DNA of 64,000 nt from Takakia lepidozioides (lineage: Eukaryota; Streptophyta; Takakiopsida; Takakiales; Takakiaceae), in assembly GCA_030704615.1 (NCBI GenBank), contig CM060731.1, positions 14,508,001 to 14,572,000 on the forward strand, read 5' to 3'. Shown here piece after piece: positions 55,475-64,000 of this stretch. The notes under the pieces were generated by a model. It was given only the letters and a program-made list of their open reading frames with translations, made no database searches and was not told the origin of the DNA. The position numbers were made by a program, and so were the translations under genes. Position 1 is the first letter of the stretch. Every line of letters begins with the position of its first letter.

Positions 55475-58400
55475 TCAATTCCTGGACTGCATTTGTGAAG
55501 AAGTGGGGAAGAAGGACTTCTTGGGCATTTCTCCTTGTCGAGTCCTGAGCACTATGGCGCCCTCCTTGCCCCGGGTGTAGATCAGGATGTCCCTTCCCTT
55601 TGTGAGCTCAAGCAGCTGCGCTTTGAGGTCCTCCGTCAAACGATAATTGGCGAGTAGAACCGAGAGGGGACCTTCTCAAGTGCCACTCCATGGTGCACAC
55701 TAGGTTTGGCCACACCAGGGCTTCCAAATCGGACCTTTACCTCAGGCTGCTAACCTGTACGTTCTACAGTTAATAGTGTACTGGTATGAACATCGCCTTG
55801 TGTCTCATTCGAACTGGGCCGATCTCCATGTTCGACACATTGATCTGACGGGAATTGTTGGACACCACTTTGGAGAGAAGTGGAGCCCTCCAAATTGACA
55901 CTACCTGGTCGCACCTCAAGATTCGAGCAATATTTTTTGGGCATTTGCTGTGGCCCAGGGCTTTCAGGCGCACATCCTACCTGATCTCCTTGATTGGTCG
56001 CCCACCGCTGCATCGAAGGGCCCTGTGTGCCTTGAGGATCAGGATGTGCTAGAGTACAGGATGTGCCAGCCCCATCTGGACTAATTCCCTGGGCTATATC
56101 TATCTTTAGAGACTCCAATATCCCTCCAGGACCCTTCCGTTTCCTGTTCTGTGCTATGAGCAATATTGGGCTTGCTTTACTTGAGTCGGACCGATCTGAT
56201 GTCGCTGAGGACGCGCTTTCGCTGTTGGATCTTGCGTGAGGACCTTCGATGACTCTCGAAGCCTCTAGAGGAGGACTCTTTGTGAGCTGTGCCGAAATTT
56301 CAAGACCGTTATCGACGCTACTTGTATTTATGTACACATGAATGTGGGACCCCACTCCTTCGGACTGTTGATGACCTTGTTGCTTGCCTCGATAATTTGG
56401 CTCGAAACTCCTCAAACATTCCTCATTAAACGGTGATGGGGACAAGTCCTCAGAGCGCGCACTAGAGGATACAGCAGCTGGAACCGACCTTGAATACTGC
56501 GCAAATGCGTGAGAATGGGTACCTGAGCTTGAGAGGGTTCCGTGACTTGAAGGGGCATACACCTCAGTGACCTGTGTTGTTGTCGTCTCGCATCTGTCGC
56601 TGAGTCCCGCCGGCTGAAAATTAGAGATTTGGATTGGATTTGTAACTGCGCTTGCGATATTTACTCCGAAAAGCCGTGTGCCTCTGCTGGTACTCGAAAG
56701 TTCTTCATTTCTTGGTTGAACGCTTGTGGTGCCATCGACACCTCCCTCTGTACATATGCCTTGTAGATGTAGTGGGATGTCGATATCATCTTGGTTTTTC
56801 ACATCTTGCAATGCCCATGGATCTGAAGGAGTCAGGTATCCTGCCGAGGGTCCAATCGTTGTTGAAAGTCTCGGATTTCCGGAGAATGAATTGAGATGTC
56901 CTACGATTGCGCCCGCTGATATACCCAAAGTTGACCTAAGCATCTGGCTGTAAAGAGCCCCATACAACGTCCTGTCTGTACTTGGTTGTGTACTTGAGGA
57001 GACACTTAAGTCCTCTGGTGAGGCAAAATTAAAAGGTTGCCAAACGGAAGTGTTCGAGGGGCCCCCGTGAGTCTTTGAGCCTGGAGGACATGTATCGTTA
57101 GATTGTCCCATCCATGCACTCCGGAGTGGGGGTGACCTATCAAGGTTAGATAGGCGTCCTGCTTGCTTCCGCCGAAAATCAATGTATAGTTCCATACTGA
57201 GTCCCCGCTCGAACAAAACAACGTCCCCAGCATCAAGCTTCTTCTCCTTCACAAATCTGCTCCATCCCTTTGTAAGCACATAACTCTGGCTACTGTTCCA
57301 GTACGAGTATCTAAACCGCCAATGCTTGCCTTCAGAGACATCTTCAAATGAGAGTGTTTTCCCAGGTGAATTTGCCGTCAGATCGAGAGGAAAACATCGC
57401 TCTGCGTGCTGCTTGGGAATCACAAGCCTATTAAGCTTTCCTACATCACTGGGGGTTACTACCTTCTCAAATAGCTGTTCTCGCACTTGGGAGCTTCCCC
57501 CTGGTCCACTAACAGCTCGTGAAGTGGCTGCGATATTACTACTGGCATGACCTATGGTCTCGTTTGGCAGAAGACTGAAAGAAGCTGCATCAGCTGATTT
57601 GTGAATCCCAGAGCTTGACGACCTGTGGGTCCCAAGTTCACCTAGTCGACGTGCCAGGTTAGCTGCCACTGATGTGCCATCCATATTTAACAACGTTGTC
57701 TTCCTGCTTTGCTCAAGCTCTTCATGATATGTGTGGCGCCGCAACATCTCTACTATCTGCTCCTTGGTGTATGTACACAGAAAGTCAGCCTCAAAATCAC
57801 TTTCCTGGACAGGCCGAAAGTTGGTCATTGCATCACGACCCCGGAACTTGATTGCTGCCCTATCGTATGACCGTGCAGCTTCCTCTTCCGTGTTGAAAGT
57901 TCCCAACCAAATACGTTGGTGTTTTTCGTATATTTGGGCACCCCATCGTCCGTTCGACTGAGACACTACCCCACGGAACTGTGAAGACGGTAGCTTGCTG
58001 CTGCTGGGTTCCCGCCCACGATCATCTCCATTGTCCGAATCCCCATAGCCTGCGAAGTTAGACGCGGCGGTGGTGGGGCGTACCAAATCACTCCTCACCA
58101 GATCCCAGGCTCCTGTTGGCCACGACTTTACATCCCCCGCGTTTCGAAAACTTCCAGGCTGCAAGCCAGATCCTGTGCATCGTATATATAGCTTCAGATC
58201 AGTAAACTCGAACTCATTCATGTGGATCATCCCCTAAAGTCAGAGTTTAGATCATCCCGTGTAGCTAGACAACTAGCATTCATGAATGATCAGTGAAGAA
58301 GTATACATGCATCTAAGCAGTCCAAAAATTTATCCAAGTTTTACGAAATCACAACCTTGAGTGCACTGGTCAGAAATTTCCTTTTCACGCTAGTCTACAG

Positions 58401-58977
58401 TACCTGGAAAGCGCAATGTAGGGGTTTCCTCGTTCATGGAAACATCGTCTGAGCTCACTAGATCTGCATTCAAGCTTCTCCAGTGTTCAGATACTGATCT
58501 CGTACGTGCTAATTCCACACTCTGTGTTGCCCCGCATGGTAATGCGACCCCCATTTGTATGACAGTCCTCGATCTGTGACCTTCATGATCATCACTGTGA
58601 CGCTCCACTTTGGCAATTGATGTGATAGACGGGCAGCTGGCCGTCAGTACTAATGTAGCCGGATGCTCTACAGTGATTCCTAAAGACGCTGTCTTTTCCT
58701 CAACAGATGAAACCTCCCGATTCCCACATGTAGTCATCCGTTGCCTTCCCACATTTTCTGGAAGGTCAGTGGTATCAATTTCATCTGCTCCTTCACTGGG
58801 ACTTCGCAAGTTCTTGGGGCTGGAAACGTCACTATTTGAAGATGATGAGACTGACGGATCCAAGTTGCTTAACCGCAGGGTCACATCAGGGCCAACCGCG
58901 CACAGTCCTCTGAGGTCCTGATATTGCTCACTTTGCATGCGTAGCAATGGCCACCTGGTGTCGGCCCACATATCCAT
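55475..58977 (-). CDS. RAV-type AP2/B3 transcription factor, unusually long
   Basis: Exons (minus): 58977-58404, 58172-55755 and probably 55674-55475, joined in phase by GT-AG introns of 231 and 80 bases; about 1,063 residues (998 if the last intron is not removed, with a stop at 55750). The AP2 domain is near 256-312 ([38 protein letters not shown]). The B3 domain is near 424-527 ([48 protein letters not shown]). AP2 plus B3 defines the RAV family, nuclear DNA-binding regulators, usually about 350 residues long in flowering plants. RLFGVN near 691 matches the RAV repression motif. The N- and C-terminal extensions are Ser-rich. The start MDMWADTRW is the first Met after an AG acceptor near 58990; further 5' exons are possible. 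This is the only clear host gene. Confidence 0.85.
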
Positions 58978-59049
58978 AATCTTCGCATCCTGCCCAGACA
59001 AATTCGAGATTTCGTAAAATGTTAGTCTTGAGCAGGAACACAATCGGGA

Positions 59050-62000
59050 TGCTACTTGCTTAAAAATTCCAAATGTTCAACAAGCGAACTCGCAAGGAAG
59101 AAGAGATGAGAAATGATGTATGTACACGTCATGTCTTGAATCGGAGGTTGCTTGGTCCGTGTAGTGCAGCCTATCTTTGGAAAGCGCATGCAATTTACTA
59201 CTGATCAGTCCAACTGCCATCGAAAACTGTAGATAACATATAAAGTTGTTCAAGAGCTTAGAATGTGGAATCCAGGCAGCGAGGACACCAAAGTTTGCAA
59301 CTTGATGTCCACTCGGAAGTTCCCAAATAAATCTCAGAACTGGTCAGATCTGAGTTAACTAAGTTCTGTATTCATTGAGAGCCTGGTGGATTGGAGGCTC
59401 CCAAAATCTCGTGTATGTACTTGTAGCCCCTCCATATCTGGAATGAGCTACTTTTCACCTATCATGGAGGAACATTTTAGCATATTCGATACGTGTGTTT
59501 CCGAACTGGTGAGCTCACCAGTGGTAAATCATCTGCTGACGGTCTGGGCCGTTCTGAAGATTCCTCTCAACTGATTTAGACAAGTCGTAACTTTAGCTCT
59601 AGGGATGACCAGGTACAAAAGAAAGACTGAAGTACATACATTTGTAGGTCTACTATCAAGAATGCCACAAACCTTGGGAAGCATGAGAGGGCGCAGTGGT
59701 ATGAAAGCAGTGGCTGCGGTCATACTGTTGTTGTACTGTCAAAGCTTCGTCCTGTTACACACCCCACAGTTAACAAACCCCGCTTTCAGCTGTGCATAAG
59801 AGCTCTATCGAGCTATGAGGGTCTGGTGTTCAAAAGGGAGAGAACTGGGCCGCAGAAAGCTTCCAAAGTTAAGAGGACATCTGCAGCTCACCCACCCGAT
59901 CTTGACATGGAGATGAGAGGAAGGTAGTGAGGAGGGAGATGGGGGGACATAGGAGCCTGGACCAGGAATTAAAACCGTTTAAGCTGAAGCACTGACACTA
60001 TTAAAAGAGTGCACGTTTTTGTCTACGACTTTGTGTTCGTGGGTTTCCAAACTAGTCCCAGTGACAACTGTTCTGCAGGCATCCCTCCAGGCGGTCTTAT
60101 TCCTGTTTTTGCGTGTGTTGCCCGGTTGCGGAGAGATGGAAGAGCAGTCTGACAGATATGAGACATTCAGAGAGAGGACGGCAAGAGAACCAGAGCTCCA
60201 AACACTCGTTGATAAACAGAAGGGAGCTATAAATCCCCAGCCACAGACAGCTCAGGCGTCAGACCCGCAGGTGCGCAAAAAGAGAGACAAAGCTAGGGCT
60301 GTAAGAAGGAAAGCCATATCTTCTTCACTGCAAAGGGGCCCGCAGCCACGAGGAGCCCTCTTTATCAGCGGACGAATTCCGTTCCTGGCTCCGAGCCTCC
60401 CTCTGTTCGTGTTGTGGCATCATCTCATCCAGAATCCGGATGATAGAGAATGATTCCATCCAATCAGCCCTGGTTATCACCCTGGTTATCAAGGTGATAA
60501 GTCAAACTGGCTAGATATAGGAAAGGAGGACAGTTACAGTCGGGAACTTCGAGGAGATCCATGTGAACAGAGCGCAGTGCGCAGTTCCTTCTAGACTTTA
60601 CTGTCTCTGCGGAGACAGAACTCTGTAGTACCTGCGTACCACTAGCTTGTTTTGAGATGATTGTCACTTGGCTGCTCTACAAGAAGATCGAACCCTCCAG
60701 GCTCTCACCATTTGTCTGTACAGATAAATATGACTTGGAGCTGGATCCACCGATCGTCACATACATGTAACGGCATGCTCTGAACATGTGAGTGTTAATG
60801 TACAAGAAGTCGAATGCAAACCTTGGCACCTGTCTCTTGGTCCCCAGTCTCCAAGCGAGTTGTGAGCACTAGATGCCTTTAACGTCGAATTTCGTAGATC
60901 AATTGATGATCAATTGATCAATTAAGTAGATGATGAATATCATCTATTTCTTCCTCTTAAATTTTGTCTCTGATTCCTTCGCATTCTCAAAAGCTCTCCC
61001 TCACACACATGTATATGCCATCAATTGGAGACCCCACGAAATTGATATATATTCCTAGTTAGGGTACATCTATATATGCACTCCAGATTCAGATATAAAT
61101 CCGAATCGATTCAACTGACATGACACATGTATTTCCCACGAAACAGAAAGGTGGGGCTTATTGCAATTCCTCAGGGAAATACTGTATGCAGTCACCGGCA
61201 CTCTGGTTGACAGATCATCGCGAAGGGTAACCCCTTTGAATTATCCAGACCAGGTACACGTTGCTTAGTGCATGATGATCCGGGGTATGGTTACAGCTGT
61301 TGCCATCAACGATAGTGTGCCTGCTCCTATTATTTGGCCTTAAGATGGAACGTCCTCTAGATAACAATCCCATAGATAACAATCCCAGATGACCCAAACC
61401 ATCAACTACTAGGACCAATCAATACTTGATCTCATAATCGAGCTTATACTCGAGCTATGCGCCCCATTTTCTTGAATGCAATCGATACAAACCGATATAA
61501 GAAAAGAAACTCTCGGACGTCGCGAACTTTCTGTATATCAACTTTCTTTATATCGAGAACTTAGGCTTTTAATCTGAGAAAAATGAGGAGCTATGACTCA
61601 ATGATTTAAGCAGGTAACAGTGCTCACAACAAATATCAATTACGAAAAATCTGCACAAACTGACTTCAGGGATAATTAGCTTGATTCGTGTACTGAGCAG
61701 AAAGCGATATGAAGTTTAAGTGGTGGATTAGAAGCTCTGGGGTATAAAGATCATACAGGAGTCGAAAATCCTGTGTCATGAAAACGGCCACAAACTGGGA
61801 GCGTAGGGAGCGGCCGAATACTGAGCACTACGTGAGATTTAAAAACCCCTGCTTTCAGCTTTTCATTTAACTCTTTCGGAGCTCTTAAATATCTCCCGGA
61901 AGCAAACTGACCATCTTATCTGAATTAAGACAGGTCTCAGAAACCTAGAGCCCCGTATACATGTTAAGAACAAGATTAAAAATGGGAGAGGTGGGGCACC

Positions 62001-63370
62001 TTCAGCTTGCCAGGAGTGAGGCCGTGTAATTTGAGTGTCGCGTTGAGGTTGTGGGTTCTAGATAATATTTTTATCTACTTCGCATGCCAAGTACACGCAT
62101 ACTGTGTGATCTCTGCAAGAGGTGACAGAGTGAGGAATGATAAAAGTGCTAGAGACTGATTGCTGGAATCCGGACAACCAGAACGCGCAGGAATTACAGA
62201 TCGTGGATCAGAGGCTGACATATCAATCAAGCTCCGAGGTTCCTGCAGACTGATGAGGCACAGAGTGAACAAGGCCTGCTCTAAAAGGGACTCCACATCT
62301 GTGAGCAACGCGGTCCCAGGCCTGGCCTCGACGACTGTGGCCCTGCCGAGCCTCCCGTCCGGACCCTGTCCCGATCCACGCTGCACCGAACCTGGACTGT
62401 GGATGGATGTCAATTCAACGCCGTGCAGGACCCCGACCAGAACGTTTGACTTTCCGTCGGCGCCGTTGAACTCCTCGGTTACTCAGTTCACTGTTGGCCT
62501 TAATGGCACCTCAACCCTGGTCAAGCCAACCGCACGGCGTACCACAGTCAACCACGCGGTGTCCTGTGTCCACGACCCTGCGGTCGGTTGAACCGCGGTC
62601 GCACTCCCAAACCTCACCGTTTTCATATATATATATAGCATGTATACCTGAGTATAATAAGCCGCACTGCAAGGCTTATTATATATATGTGTGTGTGTGT
62701 GAGAGGATTGGTAACCGCAAGGCAAAGTGGCTCTTTAGGTTGATGTGGAGGATCTCGTCTGGAGTTCTCTATCTTTTCTCTATACTTACTTGCCTACGCT
62801 ATTCGTCATGACCCTGCCGAACTAATTTTTTTTTTTTCAAGAAGGGGTGCGGCAGGCTTTTTGGATTTTCTGCAGTTCCGGCAGTGATAATGATAAATAA
62901 TAAAAAAGCATCCTTGTTGCATATATATGTGGCTAGTGCAATGGGCTGGGCAGGTCTTGGGGTTGAATATCTTTGACATTGGGCCCTGGAAGGGCTTTAA
63001 TTTTAGATTTTCCGGCAGTCTGTTTTTGCAATTATTTATCATCGGACAGCATAGGCAGGTACGGTATAAAATTCAAATGAAAAGGCTCACAATTTGGAGG
63101 GAAACCCTTTCATCTATGAGTGCCCATGTGGCGAGAATAATGAGGTGGCAGGGTTAGAAGAGTTCCTTGTCTTCGGATGCAAGTGATATTTTTTGAGAAC
63201 CATTATCCACGTCCCTGCCTTCGGCAACCAATAGGTACGTGATGTAGGAACTCTTACAATGATGATATTTTCCCTCATGCTAATGAGTTTGTACCAGTAG
63301 TAGCATTGCCAGATATCCACTGGGAATCCTAGAGAGAGAAGCCTCTCGCCGAAGCCGGCGTAACTAAGAG
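59050..63370. other. No convincing gene; upstream flank of the RAV gene and intergenic DNA
   Basis: The RAV gene is transcribed away from this stretch, so its promoter and any 5' untranslated exons should lie in its left part. A 144-codon plus frame at 60019-60453 is charged but has no domain or neighbour support. Near 62620-62700 there are TA and TG microsatellites. I see no RNA gene. Confidence 0.45.
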
Positions 63371-63383
63371 CCACTTGGGAATC

Positions 63384-63640
63384 CTAGATAATTCCCCCCA
63401 AGTCGTCTAAAATGTTGGCCTGCAAGGCAGGGTCTTGGTCAAAACAGTTTTCAACCATGCTCTGCGTAGCTGCCATAAGTACAAAAACATAGCAGAGTCT
63501 CCCCAAATATACCTGCTCAATTTTGGGAGGAATGACAACCAAAAATGCAATGTCATGAAAACGGCCATACATGAAGATGGCACGTTTTAACTGGTCCACG
63601 CTGGCAAAATCAGGCTCCACTACTGGCAAAATTTGCGAAT
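63384..63640 (-). CDS. Candidate exon, possibly papain-like peptidase fragment
   Basis: On the minus strand the frame reads VVEPDFASVDQLKRAIFMYG and then AFLVVIPPKIEQ directly before a GTATATTTG donor. An acceptor (CTTGCAG) follows about 90 bases on and continues NILDDLGG. The S-V-D-Q-L-K-x-A-I-x-x-Y-G pattern resembles the segment of C1A peptidases that precedes the catalytic His, but no Cys or His motif is seen. It is a weak call. Confidence 0.2.
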
Positions 63641-64000
63641 TTTATCCCCCATATAAATTCCTTTGGACGAGTAGCTGACCAATTTTCCAGGGCGACTTTT
63701 TGAGAGAAGAAAAACTCACTGCTGCTAACCAAAGGCCAAGGAGAGGAAACCACCCCACAAGTCAATGCATAGATTCCATAGTGCCAAAGTCCAATGTTAT
63801 TTCCCTATTAATTTTTCCGGTTTTCCATACGTAGTAGCAGCTATCAATGGCCGGTCGCATATGTTGAATCAGCCACTTAATTACAGGGAAATTATATTAA
63901 CCTCTTTGCAAGTAACCTTGCCGCACAAGTAACCTTGCCGTCCTTTTACATTGCCCCCATTTACCATGGAGAAACAAAAACAGAATGGTTGGTGCCAGGT

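Noticed and set aside
60019-60453. 144-codon plus frame
   Set aside because: Charged and partly plausible, but no domain, no splice evidence and it lies in the RAV upstream region.
62000-62070. B-box-like GTTGTGGGTTCTAG as another SINE
   Set aside because: No matching A box or body sequence of the SINE family nearby.
1-64000. CRISPR arrays, bacterial operons or ribosome binding sites
   Set aside because: The sequence is eukaryotic with introns and plant transposons; no direct-repeat/spacer arrays were seen.

Overview
The window looks like nuclear DNA of a repeat-rich, non-seed land plant (bryophyte, lycophyte or fern grade). The evidence is a RAV-type AP2/B3 transcription factor gene, DYW-class PPR remnants, plant-type CCCTAAA telomere-like repeats, short GT-AG introns and many classes of plant transposon. 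The exact lineage cannot be fixed from sequence alone. Almost everything except the RAV gene at the right is mobile DNA or its wreckage.

Layout. 1-5.9 kb: no gene seen. 5.9-6.5 kb: decayed hAT transposase (minus). 7.1-12.9 kb: minus-strand exons of three FCP1-like (HAD/CTD phosphatase-type) domains plus acidic, low-complexity exons; two of the three domains carry stop codons. 13.49-24.72 kb: an apparently intact 11.2-kb transposon bounded by imperfect inverted repeats. 25.1-27.8 kb: PPR pseudogenes. 29.2-32.3 kb (minus) and 33.0-38.0 kb (plus): two divergently arranged broken genes, the plus one a DUF7869-type transposase-like gene split by an 848-bp CACTA-type non-autonomous element. 38.7-40.4 kb: degenerate satellite with telomere-like units. 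41.8-50.9 kb: mosaic of a retroelement gag region and two Copia fragments, ending in a 3' LTR. 51.2-54.0 kb: tRNA-derived SINEs, an inverted solo LTR and a hAT MITE inserted into a SINE. 55.5-59.0 kb: the RAV gene (minus). 59-64 kb: no convincing gene.

The stand-out is the 13.49-24.72 kb element. On the plus strand it encodes a two-exon, 1,132-residue transposase with a C-terminal SWIM zinc finger (Mutator-like). Divergently, on the minus strand, it encodes a ten-exon protein of about 1,161 residues that combines a ParB-like segment (motif WDGNHR) with a permuted, beta-class-like DNA methyltransferase domain. Every exon joins in frame, in contrast to the decayed elements around it. Two enlarged introns of the methyltransferase gene hold at least eleven copies of a 20-bp palindrome close to GAATGTCGTCAACGACATTC. 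A self-encoded DNA-binding and modifying protein plus dispersed element-specific motifs recalls the VANC anti-silencing proteins of Arabidopsis VANDAL Mutator-like elements, but with a bacterial-type ParB/methyltransferase module. That functional link is inference.

A second, unrelated motif of about 24 bp (core CCTCCACTGTCCAGTGGACG) is scattered through the FCP1-like block and the DUF7869 block but was not found in the SWIM element or to the right of 38.1 kb. This suggests the two blocks belong to one mobile family.
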